This document shows positions 1-8,778 of a DNA stretch of 64,000 bases, one piece after another. Position 1 is the first letter of the stretch. The number at the start of each line of letters is the position of its first letter. The translations under genes were made by a program, and so were the position numbers. Source of the stretch: UBA3064 sp023258775 (GTDB lineage Bacteria > Pseudomonadota > Gammaproteobacteria > Burkholderiales > Burkholderiaceae_E); NCBI GenBank assembly GCA_044355655.1, contig JBIKXS010000002.1, positions 186,001 to 250,000 of the forward strand, given 5' to 3'. The notes below the pieces were generated by a model. The model had not been told where the DNA came from. It saw nothing but the letters and a program-made list of their open reading frames with translations, and ran no database searches.

Positions 1-705
1 GGTTTGGCAACAGCTGCATCAATGGCAGCACATGGTGCCAGCGTGGTTATCAACAGTCGAAGTGATGCAGCCTTAGCGGCATGTCGTGAACGCCTTGCAC
101 GTGATGGCTTAAACGTGCAGTCCTCGGCCTTTGATGCCTTTGATGCCAAAGCGGCCGTAGAACGGGTTGATCAAATCGTAGCGACGATGGGGCAGCTTGA
201 TATTGTCTTTCTCAACGCAGCAATTCAAGCAAGATTCCCCTTGCTTGAGTTTCCAGAAGAGGACTTCGTTCGGCTTGTCCACGGCAACCTGACTGCGCAA
301 TGGATACTAGCCAGGCATGTTGCTCGTCATATGGCTAAGCGAGGTTTTGGTCGGATAATTTTTACTGGTTCTGTGCTTGGCTTGATGGGCCGAGAGAATG
401 TTTCGGGTTATTCCGCGACCAAGGCAGCAATACATGGGATTGTTCGGCAAATGTCAGCCGAACTTTCAGGGTCCGGCGTCACGGTTAATGCAGTGGCACC
501 GGGGTATGTCCAAACGGAACTAACCTCAGCCTTGCATCGTAATGAGGCGTTTAACAAGTGGTTGAGCGTTCGTGCACCCGTGGGGCGTTGGGCGCAACCT
601 GAAGATATCCGACCAGCCGTCGTGTTCCTAGCGTCACGGGAAGCCTCTTACCTTACCGGTCAGGTGATCACCGTCGATGGTGGGCTGACAACCACATTGG
701 CATGA
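1..705 (+). CDS. SDR-family oxidoreductase, 5'-truncated by the window edge
   Basis: Short-chain dehydrogenase/reductase lacking its first residues. The frame is open from base 1 (Gly-Leu-Ala), so the TGxxxGIG dinucleotide-binding turn is cut by the window edge. Visible SDR hallmarks are an NAA-type motif (FLNAAIQ, replacing NNAG), the catalytic Ser in IIFTGSVLG, the YSATK active-site Tyr/Lys, VNAVAPGYVQTEL, and the C-terminal ITVDGG. Length fits the ~250-residue classical SDR class. It may oxidise a hydroxylated intermediate in the neighbouring catabolic cluster, but that is inference from position only. The stop is followed 82 bases later by the molybdenum hydroxylase gene on the same strand. 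Confidence 0.85.
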   Translation, partial: GLATAASMAAHGASVVINSRSDAALAACRERLARDGLNVQSSAFDAFDAKAAVERVDQIVATMGQLDIVFLNAAIQARFPLLEFPEEDFVRLVHGNLTAQWILARHVARHMAKRGFGRIIFTGSVLGLMGRENVSGYSATKAAIHGIVRQMSAELSGSGVTVNAVAPGYVQTELTSALHRNEAFNKWLSVRAPVGRWAQPEDIRPAVVFLASREASYLTGQVITVDGGLTTTLA

Positions 706-787
706 TAGGCGTGAGATTCATTCGTCTGCGTATCAAAGCTTTAACCGGTGAGCGTCTACCCCAGCGCCTGGCTATCGCAAGGCTTTG

Positions 788-3160
788 ATGTCAAACGTCG
801 ATTTGGAGAACCTTGTGGACATGCTTGCAGTGAAATTCGGTGCTGGAACAAGTGGTGATTTTGACGAGCTTGATTCGCTAGTCCGAGGCGCTGAACACTT
901 TACTGCTGATCTCTTCATGCAAGGGCAGGCATACGCGTGCTTTTTCAGATCACCCCATGCGCATGCCCATATTCTTCGCCTGGATCTGAGTGTTGCCAGC
1001 AAGATTGATGGCGTTATTGATATTATATCGGGTAAAGATGTTATCGAAGCTGAACTCGGTCTGATTCCTCCACTTGCAGTGTTTGAGGGTTCAGATGGTC
1101 GGGCCATGTTTCAGGCCTGCATGCCGGTTCTGGCCTCAGACAAGGTCAGGTATCAAGGTGAACCAATTGCTTTGGTCATTGCCAGGACAGAGGTGATTGC
1201 TCGAGAGGCCGCTTCTGCGATACGCGCTGAATTTGAGCCGTTGCAGGCACATACAGACCCGCTCGCGGCACTGCATTCCGATGCATCCTTAATCCATCCT
1301 GAATGCCCAAATAATTTTGTCCTTGATTGGTTAGATGGAGATAGATCATGTAACGATATGATCGATCGATCACCATTGATAGCTACGGTTACGCTGCATG
1401 ACCCTCCTATTGCCGCCTGTCCGATGGAACCTCGATCGGCCATCGCGCAGTGGGATGGCAAAGACAACCGTTACCTGTTGATCGCGCCTACGCAGGGCGT
1501 GATGGTCTTGAGGAAAATGCTCGCCGAATCCGTGTTCAAGATAGATGCAAGTGCTATTCGGGTGGTGACGCCCCAAGTCGGTGGTGGATTCGGTGCAAAA
1601 GTGCAAACTTATGCCGAGTACGCAGCCCTATTGTTTGCAAGTCGTCGATGCGGACATGCTATCAAGTGGGTTTCTAGCCGTTCGGAGTCCTTCGTTTCGG
1701 ATACGCATGGGAGAAATTCACATTTGCAGGCGCGAATGGGCTTTGATGAACATGGAAGGGCGCTTGGCATTGAGGTAGTCAGCACCGTTGGAATAGGGGC
1801 CTACACCTCAACCTATGTTGGGATTGTGGCGACTAACAACACGAAGAACTGCTTATCCAGCGTTTATAGGATTCCCCGCTATCTCATGCGTTCCCGGCTA
1901 GTCCTCACCAATGCCGTTCCTTTGGGACCCTATCGAGGCGCAGGTAGGCCTGAGGCAATCTACATGGTCGAGTCCTTGATGGACCAGGCGGCAAGTCGCT
2001 TGGGTATTGACCGTGCGGAGATCAGGCGCATCAACATGATTAGCCCCGCAGAGATGCCTTATCAGGCTCCTAACGGTCAGCGCTACGACAGCGGGAATTT
2101 TCCAGAGCTGCTTCGACAAGCAATGGCGCGTGCGCGGTGGAATGAGTTTGAGATGCGGCGTCTTGAATCGAATCGTCGTGGTCTCCTGCGAGGCATCGGC
2201 TTGTGCTGTTTCCTTGAGGTTGCCGGAGGGATCCTCGAAGAGCCGATTGATATACGTCTTAGTCCAAAGGGTGAGGTTGAGCTAAGAACTGGTGCTCAAT
2301 CAATCGGACAGGGCCATCGATCTGTGATACCAGGACTTATCGCCAAGATGTTACAGATTCCCGCTTGTCGGGTTCGTTTGATACAGGGAGACAGCGAGCA
2401 AGTGCCTGGTCTGGTTCCGACTGTTGCCTCTCGGTCTATGATGATGGCCGGCGGTGCCGCAAGTTTGGCCTGCGATGAAGTTTTGGCAAGAGGAAAACTT
2501 TGGGCTAGTCATTTGCTCGAGGCTGCGGTAGCAGATATTGACTATTCCGATGGAAGCTTTAAGGTTATCGGCACTGATAGATCCATGGCCTTACTTGAAC
2601 TGCCCTGGCGAATCAATCAGGCTTCTTCGATACCTCAAGGATTACCGAGCACGCTTAATAATGTTTCTCGATTCGTGTCACCGGCCATGACTTATCCAAA
2701 CGGATGCCATATTTGCGAGGTCGAGATTGATCCTGAAACTGGGGAGCTCTTTATCCTAACTTATGTAGCTGTTGACGATGTTGGTCGAATACTCAGCAGT
2801 GATATCGTAGAAGGGCAGATTCTTGGTGGGGTTGCGCAGGGCATTGGGCAGGTCATTGGGGAGAAACTGATCTACGACAAAGATGGAAGTCTTTTGAATG
2901 GGTCGTTTATGGACTACCGTATCCCAAGAGCGGACGATCTTCCAAAGGTTGACCTCGTTCATCTTGAGGTTCCGTGCACCACGAATCCACTCGGTGTTAA
3001 GGGTGCAGGGGAATCCGGCGTTGCTGGAGCGCTTCCCGCATTAGCGAGCGCCGTTCAGGATGCCCTAAGGTCGGCAGGAGTCGGTGACTACGTTGACATA
3101 CCATTCACGGCGGAAAAGCTCTGGCGGGCGTTAAGTCCGAGCCGGCTTGCGGCTCGATAA
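788..3160 (+). CDS. Molybdenum hydroxylase (xanthine dehydrogenase family) large, molybdopterin-binding subunit
   Basis: About 790 residues, normal for the Moco subunit of the xanthine oxidase/aldehyde oxidase/CO dehydrogenase family. Seen in order: the N-terminal alpha/beta-hammerhead region with RSPHAHAHI, the pterin-contact motif VGGGFGAK, the substrate-loop motif PYRGAGRPEA, a GxGQG-type motif (SIGQGH), and near the C terminus GVKGAGESG, whose Glu is the family's catalytic base. The Arg-containing PYRGAGRPEA loop resembles xanthine/aldehyde oxidases rather than CO dehydrogenase, which carries the Cys-Ser-Phe-Arg signature. ATG at 788 is preferred over the TTG just before it. No FAD or iron-sulfur subunit gene lies beside it on this strand, so it either borrows those subunits or has partners outside the window. 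Such enzymes hydroxylate aldehydes or N-heterocycles; the substrate is unknown. Confidence 0.85.
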   Translation: MSNVDLENLVDMLAVKFGAGTSGDFDELDSLVRGAEHFTADLFMQGQAYACFFRSPHAHAHILRLDLSVASKIDGVIDIISGKDVIEAELGLIPPLAVFEGSDGRAMFQACMPVLASDKVRYQGEPIALVIARTEVIAREAASAIRAEFEPLQAHTDPLAALHSDASLIHPECPNNFVLDWLDGDRSCNDMIDRSPLIATVTLHDPPIAACPMEPRSAIAQWDGKDNRYLLIAPTQGVMVLRKMLAESVFKIDASAIRVVTPQVGGGFGAKVQTYAEYAALLFASRRCGHAIKWVSSRSESFVSDTHGRNSHLQARMGFDEHGRALGIEVVSTVGIGAYTSTYVGIVATNNTKNCLSSVYRIPRYLMRSRLVLTNAVPLGPYRGAGRPEAIYMVESLMDQAASRLGIDRAEIRRINMISPAEMPYQAPNGQRYDSGNFPELLRQAMARARWNEFEMRRLESNRRGLLRGIGLCCFLEVAGGILEEPIDIRLSPKGEVELRTGAQSIGQGHRSVIPGLIAKMLQIPACRVRLIQGDSEQVPGLVPTVASRSMMMAGGAASLACDEVLARGKLWASHLLEAAVADIDYSDGSFKVIGTDRSMALLELPWRINQASSIPQGLPSTLNNVSRFVSPAMTYPNGCHICEVEIDPETGELFILTYVAVDDVGRILSSDIVEGQILGGVAQGIGQVIGEKLIYDKDGSLLNGSFMDYRIPRADDLPKVDLVHLEVPCTTNPLGVKGAGESGVAGALPALASAVQDALRSAGVGDYVDIPFTAEKLWRALSPSRLAAR

Positions 3161-3175
3161 TCGATAACTTCCCAC

Positions 3176-4114
3176 TTAGGCGCCGGGACCCAAATATTTC
3201 CGATCGACCATTGCATGGATACCTTTATTACCGTCCACTAACTGGGTTACCCTCAAATCGCATGCTAAGCTACAAAAAACATAGCATTCTTCATCGGTCC
3301 ACGAGGTCAATTCGCTGAGCCAGCGAATCATCTGACGAAGCGCATGCTTAGCAGCGTCGTCAAGGTCTTGATCAAAGCCAAGCGTCACCAAATGTGTTGG
3401 CGTAAGTACTCTGGGAAATGAAAGTGGATGCTTGTGTAATAAGAAGCGAAACTTTCCCTTTAAGCAGGTTTCTAGCGCTGTCAAACAAACTTCACCATCG
3501 CCTTGAACGGCATGGCCATCACCGACCGACACAAGACCGCCTTGAACGAAGACAGGAAGAAAAAGTGAACTCCCAACTTTAAGCTCTTTAAGATCAATGT
3601 TGCCGCCGTATTCTCTTGGCTCGATCGAGGACACCCGACCGTAAGCCGCAGGAGGGGCGACTGCGATAATGCCAAAAAATGGGTCTAGTGGAATCACCGG
3701 ACCCCAGGGTAATCGAGTTCTTGAAAACTCACGGTCGATGTCAATAATTCGACGGCTGAGATAGGGGAAGTCTTCAGGCAGCGCACCGCGGTGCGGCCTG
3801 ATAATATTCCAGCCCCAGTCTTCGGTTAGCGTAATTTCCTGAATTTGAATCTCTAAGGTATCACCGGGCTCCGCACCTCTTATTGCGATAGGTCCAGTCA
3901 GGATATGCGGCCCCGGTCCCTGCGGAACGCTTGTCGCTATCTCGCGGTGTCCCGGCCTAAGCCGGTCGAGGCATCCAAGCTCGTTGAGTCCACCTGATAC
4001 AGTATCAATAACAACTGAATCACCAGAATCAACTGACAGGACAGGCTTAAGCGAAGCGTCAAAGTAGCCCCAGTGGACTGTCTCAGGCGACGCTTCTAAC
4101 GAATAATAATTCAT
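3176..4114 (-). CDS. Acetamidase/formamidase family protein
   Basis: A 312-residue member of the FmdA/AmdA family of zinc-type amidohydrolases, which release ammonia from short amides such as formamide or acetamide. Supporting motifs are the conserved PREYGGNIDLKEL and GDGHAVQGDGEV segments in the middle of the protein and the overall length of just over 300 residues. It is the last gene of the leftward operon, three bases after the ABC ATPase livF-like gene, and it converges with the molybdenum hydroxylase gene at 3160. Its position behind an importer and a hydroxylase suggests an amide is either imported or produced in the pathway. The exact amide is not determinable. Confidence 0.85.
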   Translation of the reverse strand: MNYYSLEASPETVHWGYFDASLKPVLSVDSGDSVVIDTVSGGLNELGCLDRLRPGHREIATSVPQGPGPHILTGPIAIRGAEPGDTLEIQIQEITLTEDWGWNIIRPHRGALPEDFPYLSRRIIDIDREFSRTRLPWGPVIPLDPFFGIIAVAPPAAYGRVSSIEPREYGGNIDLKELKVGSSLFLPVFVQGGLVSVGDGHAVQGDGEVCLTALETCLKGKFRFLLHKHPLSFPRVLTPTHLVTLGFDQDLDDAAKHALRQMIRWLSELTSWTDEECYVFCSLACDLRVTQLVDGNKGIHAMVDRKYLGPGA

Positions 4115-4117
4115 GAT

Positions 4118-4870
4118 TTATATTGATTTAGATCCTGAAACACCAAGGTGTTCATTAAGAATATCTGGTCTCGTTCTTAGTTCGCTTGGTGTCCCATGAA
4201 ATACGAAACGACCTGCGGCGATGATATAAACAAAATCTGCAACGGAAAGGGCTAGTGACAGGTTTTGCTCGACGACGACAACCGCATGGCCGAGTTGCTT
4301 TAGGCGCGTCATGATCGTCCCGACATGCTTTACAAAAAGAGGCGACAGCCCCTCACTTGGTTCGTCCATCAGAATCAGGTGTGGATTTGCGATCAAGGCT
4401 CGACCAATCGCAAGCATTTGTTGTTCGCCGCCACTTAACTCGCTGCCGCCGTTCTTAAGGCGATCCTTTAATTGAGGAAATTCTGCCAATACAGATGCGT
4501 CGTTCCACAGCGAGTCTCTCGCTTTTATGCGAGAACCAAGTGCCAAGAAACTGGAGGGTAGTGACAGGTTTTCTGCAACCGACAAATTCTTAAAGATCCT
4601 GCGGCCCTGTGGTACCAAAGCCATACCCAGTTTGGCAATTTGGTAGGGCGCTAGCCCACTAATCAAGCCCCCACGAAAACGTATTGAACCCATCCTGGGA
4701 GGCGTCAAACCGAAAATTGAACGTATGAGAGTTGTCTTTCCCATACCGTTACGCCCTAAGATTGCCACAATTTTGCCTTCGGAGGCAGTCAAGCTCAGTC
4801 CTTGTAAAACGTAACTGTCGCCGTAATAGGTGTGAATCTCATCAACCTCGAGTAATTCGCTAGACTTCAC
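4118..4870 (-). CDS. livF: Branched-chain amino-acid-type ABC transporter, ATP-binding protein (LivF-like)
   Basis: Cytoplasmic ATPase of the hydrophobic-amino-acid-transporter (HAAT) ABC family. Walker A (GRNGMGKTTL), the ABC signature (LSGGEQQM), Walker B with LILMDEPSEGL and the following Glu are all present. The frame is open up to an ATG at 4984, but homologous sequence begins near residues SSELLEV. A GTG at 4870 overlaps the stop of the upstream livG-like gene and gives a normal 250-residue LivF, so I chose it. The second ATPase of the pair is directly upstream. HAAT importers take up branched-chain amino acids, but also urea, short amides and aromatic acids. Confidence 0.87.
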   Translation of the reverse strand: MKSSELLEVDEIHTYYGDSYVLQGLSLTASEGKIVAILGRNGMGKTTLIRSIFGLTPPRMGSIRFRGGLISGLAPYQIAKLGMALVPQGRRIFKNLSVAENLSLPSSFLALGSRIKARDSLWNDASVLAEFPQLKDRLKNGGSELSGGEQQMLAIGRALIANPHLILMDEPSEGLSPLFVKHVGTIMTRLKQLGHAVVVVEQNLSLALSVADFVYIIAAGRFVFHGTPSELRTRPDILNEHLGVSGSKSI

Positions 4871-5612
4871 CAAAGTAGACCTCTCTGACCTGGGGGTCTT
4901 CCTTAATCTGATCTGCACTTCCCTCAACGATTGTGCGTCCTCGGTGCAAGACCGTAACGCGGTCTGCAAGTCCGAGTGCGACATCCATGTCGTGCTCGAT
5001 CATGACCATGGTGATTGTTCTAGGAAGTGCCTTAATAAGTGAAAACAGCCGTTGCCTCTCTGCAGGGGAAAGTCCGGCACAAGGTTCATCAAGCAGCAAA
5101 AGCTTCGGACGACTGACTAAGGCTAGCGCGAGTTCGAGTTGTCTCCTTTCGCCGTAGGATAGAAAAGAGACCTTGCGCTCAATACGGTCGAGAAGTGCGA
5201 CCTCATCGAGTACCTTCATGCAGAGGTCATTTAGTCCGCTTATTTCGTCTGGTCTTTTCCACCATGTCCATTTTCTTGGATGGGTACCTAGCGCAGCAAG
5301 CTGAATATTCTCGAGCACTGAAATATCAAGAAAAACGCTGGAGATCTGAAACGTCCTGCCAATACCAATCATGGCACGCTCATACTCTGGCAAGCGGCTT
5401 ATTGCCCTGCCGAAAAAAAGAATCTCACCACCCGACACCGTGTGTGCACCGCTAATGCAGTGAAACAAGGATGTTTTTCCGGCGCCATTGGGCCCAATCA
5501 GTACACGTCGCTCCCCGACCGCAACGCTTAAAGTCACTGAATCGACGGCTCGCAGCCCTCCAAAGTCTTTTGTGACACGACGAACTTCCAGGGCGTAGTC
5601 ATCGTGCATCAA
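4860..5612 (-). CDS. livG: Branched-chain amino-acid-type ABC transporter, ATP-binding protein (LivG-like)
   Basis: Second ATPase of the importer, 250 residues. Walker A is GPNGAGKTSLF, the signature is LSYGERRQ (Tyr replacing the usual first Gly of LSGG, a common LivG variant), Walker B is LLLLDEPCAGL, and the switch His is in VMIEHDMDV. The 5' end overlaps the stop of the livM-like gene by four bases, and the 3' end overlaps the GTG start of livF, indicating translational coupling across the operon. It is expected to heterodimerise with the LivF-like protein under the two permeases. Confidence 0.9.
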   Translation of the reverse strand: MMHDDYALEVRRVTKDFGGLRAVDSVTLSVAVGERRVLIGPNGAGKTSLFHCISGAHTVSGGEILFFGRAISRLPEYERAMIGIGRTFQISSVFLDISVLENIQLAALGTHPRKWTWWKRPDEISGLNDLCMKVLDEVALLDRIERKVSFLSYGERRQLELALALVSRPKLLLLDEPCAGLSPAERQRLFSLIKALPRTITMVMIEHDMDVALGLADRVTVLHRGRTIVEGSADQIKEDPQVREVYFGEV

Positions 5613-6550
5613 GATGCCTCACCGCTTGGTTTCGAAGTTAGCTTCTTAACCCATCCCATAACACCGCCGGGTGCCCAAAGAACAACTGCGATAAAAACAA
5701 GACCCATAACAGCAAGATGCAACTCTATGTAGGTGCTGACCCAATTCCTGAGCCAAAGCACAATTGCCGATCCGATGAAAGGACCCAATAAGCTGGCAGA
5801 ACCGCCAACAATCGCCATCAGCACTGAGTCGACACTAACGTGCAATGACGCCGATACCGGGTTGACGAACTTATTGAAAAAAACGTAAAGCACACCCGCA
5901 ATACTCGCCATAAACGACGAAATAACAAAAGCAATATAGAGGTGAAATGCAGGATGGAATCCAATGCTACGCATTCTCGGCTCCGAGGACTTAATGCCAC
6001 GCAAAGCCAAACCGAACGGCGATTTCGTCAGATGCGCATAAACCAGTATCACAAGACTAACAACGATAAGGACAACAAAGTAATAACTCTTTGGTGATAC
6101 AAATGAGAATCCGAATAGATTTAAGGCTGCAACGCCTGTAACCCCGCTGTCACCACCCGTGAAAGATGCCCAGCGATAGCCTACGCCCCAAACCACGTAG
6201 CCCATTGCGAGCGTTACAAGAATAAAGTAGACCCCACGAGTGCGAACTGCTAATCCAAAAATTAAGCCAAGTAGCGTGCCACTGAAGATGCCTGATAGCG
6301 CTGCTAATTCAGTCGGCATTTGATAACGAACCTGCAAGATTGCAGCCGTATACGCAGCGACAGAAAAAAAAGAGGCATGACAAAGCGAGAACAGTCCTGC
6401 GTGGCCGAGTAACAGATCCGCAGAAAGCGCCAGCAGACCAAATATTAGGATTTGGGTCATTAGCCCAGTCAAATAATCGCCGGTAACAAAAGGCCAGCAA
6501 ACCATTAAGACCATCATGCCGAAGGCGAGCGCTCGTCTAGAAGTCGTCAT
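5609..6550 (-). CDS. livM: Branched-chain amino-acid-type ABC transporter permease (LivM-like)
   Basis: A 313-residue, highly hydrophobic inner-membrane permease with multiple membrane segments. It contains the LivM-type tract LSADLLLGHAGLFSLCHASF near residues 42-61 and the cytoplasmic EAA-like coupling loop around ALRGIKSSEPRMRSIG (near residue 180). It overlaps both neighbours by four bases (stop/start ATGA), upstream with livH and downstream with livG. A basic C-terminal tail (WVKKLTSKPS) follows the last helix. Together with LivH it should form the membrane channel of the importer. Confidence 0.88.
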   Translation of the reverse strand: MTTSRRALAFGMMVLMVCWPFVTGDYLTGLMTQILIFGLLALSADLLLGHAGLFSLCHASFFSVAAYTAAILQVRYQMPTELAALSGIFSGTLLGLIFGLAVRTRGVYFILVTLAMGYVVWGVGYRWASFTGGDSGVTGVAALNLFGFSFVSPKSYYFVVLIVVSLVILVYAHLTKSPFGLALRGIKSSEPRMRSIGFHPAFHLYIAFVISSFMASIAGVLYVFFNKFVNPVSASLHVSVDSVLMAIVGGSASLLGPFIGSAIVLWLRNWVSTYIELHLAVMGLVFIAVVLWAPGGVMGWVKKLTSKPSGEAS

Positions 6551-7413
6551 GTAATGTGTACCGAACCAAACAAACCTCTTGGTCTGTAAAGAAGCAAGAC
6601 CGCCATCGGTCCAAATAATACAAAGTATGAAAGCTCTGGGGCTAACCAGCGGCCATAGGCATCTAGCAAACCGACAATGACAGCGCCAATCATTGCGCCC
6701 TCAAGGCTACCAAGGCCTCCAACGATAACGACAACCAATGCGAATACAAGTATCTCCCATTCTGCCCCGGGGTAGACGGTGAGAAAAGCACCACCAAGAA
6801 CACCTGAGACGCCCGCGAGGAATGATGCTAAAGCCGAGATCAGTATGAATAGTCGATCAACATGAATTCCGGTGGCACTGACCATCTCCCGATCATCCAC
6901 CCCTGCTCGAATCGCGGCACCAATCTGCGTACGCTTATAAATAAGCCAAAGTCCAATCCCTGTAATAAGACCAATAACAGTTAAAAGTATTCTGAATTTG
7001 GGGTAAATGATCCCACCCGGCAACTCCCAAATACCTCTCAGATCCATGGGCAAAGGCAATTTCTGGGCATCGCCGCCCCAGATTTTAAGCGACACATCAC
7101 CAATAATATAGGCAACCCCGACGGTTACAAGTACTTGTGCGAGATGATCTTCACCCGTTCTACGAATAAATAATCGATCAACAATTTGACCAATCACCGC
7201 AGAAGCAAGGCCGCCAGCGATCATTGCAAGCGCTAGACTGCCGGTTGATTTAGCAACCATTAAGCCAATATAGCCACCGACCAAATAGTACGCGCCGTGG
7301 GCCATGTTAACAATCCGCATTAGTCCAAAGGTCAGCGTAAAACCGCTGGCTAATAAGAAGAGCAAAGCCGAGTACGAGATGCCGTTAAGCGTTTGAAGTA
7401 TGAAACTGTCCAT
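6547..7413 (-). CDS. livH: Branched-chain amino-acid-type ABC transporter permease (LivH-like)
   Basis: A 288-residue integral membrane protein. The start region NGISYSALLFLLASGFTLTF and the tract GLMRIVNMAHGAYYLVGGYIG are diagnostic of LivH permeases. The C-terminal part shows VGGLGSLEGAMIGAVIVGLL, also typical. It lies 59 bases downstream of the periplasmic binding protein gene and overlaps livM by four bases, as in the standard liv order of binding protein, H, M, G, F. Confidence 0.9.
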   Translation of the reverse strand: MDSFILQTLNGISYSALLFLLASGFTLTFGLMRIVNMAHGAYYLVGGYIGLMVAKSTGSLALAMIAGGLASAVIGQIVDRLFIRRTGEDHLAQVLVTVGVAYIIGDVSLKIWGGDAQKLPLPMDLRGIWELPGGIIYPKFRILLTVIGLITGIGLWLIYKRTQIGAAIRAGVDDREMVSATGIHVDRLFILISALASFLAGVSGVLGGAFLTVYPGAEWEILVFALVVVIVGGLGSLEGAMIGAVIVGLLDAYGRWLAPELSYFVLFGPMAVLLLYRPRGLFGSVHIT

Positions 7414-7472
7414 AGTGTTTTGATGCGACGGATCGGCCGAGGAACCAATCCGCGCGGGTCAATGCTGACGAA

Positions 7473-8729
7473 TTAACGCTTGTAGGGGCCACGTTTCAGA
7501 AATTCCTCGGGGTTATAGGTCCAAAATTGAGAAACGTTCGTATAAGTTTTGACAGGAATATTCATAAGCTGATCCCCAAGAATGGGATGCTTTACTTTTT
7601 GTAACCTTGTAATATAAACATTCTGAATCGGGTTGTCGTATGCATCAAGCGTTACTGGTCCTCTCGGTGCGGTCACCTTTGCAGCGCGCATGGCCTTAAG
7701 GAATGCTGCGCGATCCTCAACGTTTCCTTGAATTGAGTCGATCGCAGTACGAATCCATAACGATGCCGTGTATGAAGATTCTGCAAACCAAGATGGCAAC
7801 AATTTATAGCGTTTTGCATAGCCGTCAACAAAAGCTTTGTTCTCTGGTGTGTCGATACCAGCGACGTAGTGGACAGTATTGGAAATCAGTCCAACTGCGC
7901 GGGCATCGACCTGCGGAATCGCATCCTCGTGCAGCCAGTAGCCGCCATGCAGCTTGAACTTCTTGTCGTAGCCGAAATTAAACCAAGCTTCAAATAGTCG
8001 TATTCTCGCGACGCCTGCGACGACGGCGACCACGGCGTCTGTACCTGCTGGCACCGCCGCAAGTGACGCACCGTAGTCCGTTGTCGCAAGCGGTGCCCAG
8101 ATCATTTTGTCGATCTTGCCCCCCAAATCGGTGAAGGTTTTAACCATACCGCCTGCGACTTCGTGGCCCCAGGTGTAATCGGACGCAATGAAAGTAACTT
8201 TTCTTGCGCCCAAATCCTTATAGAGGTACTCGCCAAAGGGATGACCGATTTGACTTGCTGAAACGGCTGTTCTGATAACGCTGGGAACGCGATCCCATTT
8301 TGTTGAGGTGTCCGCGCCAGCTGGATCCATCACTAATGGAATTCCGGTTTCCTTGCTGACCTGGGCCACAGCTGGTCCCTCATGACCACATAAGGGGCCT
8401 AACAAAAAATGTACCTTCTCTTGTTGCGCGAGCCTCCTTGCCTGTGTCAGCGCCTGATCAGGATTACAGGTTGTATCTGCGACAACCAACTCGATTTTTC
8501 GTCCACCAGCGGTATAGTTGTTTTGCTCCCAATACATTTTCAAGCCGTTGAGCATTTCTGCACCAGGCGTTGCCAAGGGTCCTGTGATTGGGGCCAAGAC
8601 GCCAATTCGGATAGGCCCCTTCGTTTGTGCCAATGTCTGATCGGTTATCAACGAACTTCCAAGGCTGAGCGCAACGCCCAAGCTTAAAAGGCCAAGTCTC
8701 CTCTTGGTGCTAAGTATGAAATGACTCAT
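7473..8729 (-). CDS. ABC transporter periplasmic substrate-binding protein (LivK/amide-urea family type)
   Basis: A 418-residue type I periplasmic binding protein. It has a signal peptide with basic residues (STKRRLGLL) and a hydrophobic core, probably cleaved near TLAQ. The mature part begins with GPIRIGVLAPITGPLATPG, the standard opening of Leu/Ile/Val-BP-like proteins. A strong Shine-Dalgarno (AGGAGGAG) sits just before the ATG, suggesting high expression as usual for binding proteins. The ligand is not predictable. Linkage to an acetamidase and a molybdenum hydroxylase argues for something other than a branched-chain amino acid. Confidence 0.88.
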   Translation of the reverse strand: MSHFILSTKRRLGLLSLGVALSLGSSLITDQTLAQTKGPIRIGVLAPITGPLATPGAEMLNGLKMYWEQNNYTAGGRKIELVVADTTCNPDQALTQARRLAQQEKVHFLLGPLCGHEGPAVAQVSKETGIPLVMDPAGADTSTKWDRVPSVIRTAVSASQIGHPFGEYLYKDLGARKVTFIASDYTWGHEVAGGMVKTFTDLGGKIDKMIWAPLATTDYGASLAAVPAGTDAVVAVVAGVARIRLFEAWFNFGYDKKFKLHGGYWLHEDAIPQVDARAVGLISNTVHYVAGIDTPENKAFVDGYAKRYKLLPSWFAESSYTASLWIRTAIDSIQGNVEDRAAFLKAMRAAKVTAPRGPVTLDAYDNPIQNVYITRLQKVKHPILGDQLMNIPVKTYTNVSQFWTYNPEEFLKRGPYKR

Positions 8730-8778
8730 GAAGCTCCTCCTGATATAATTAATAGAGTGATCTGGGAAACATTAAAAA

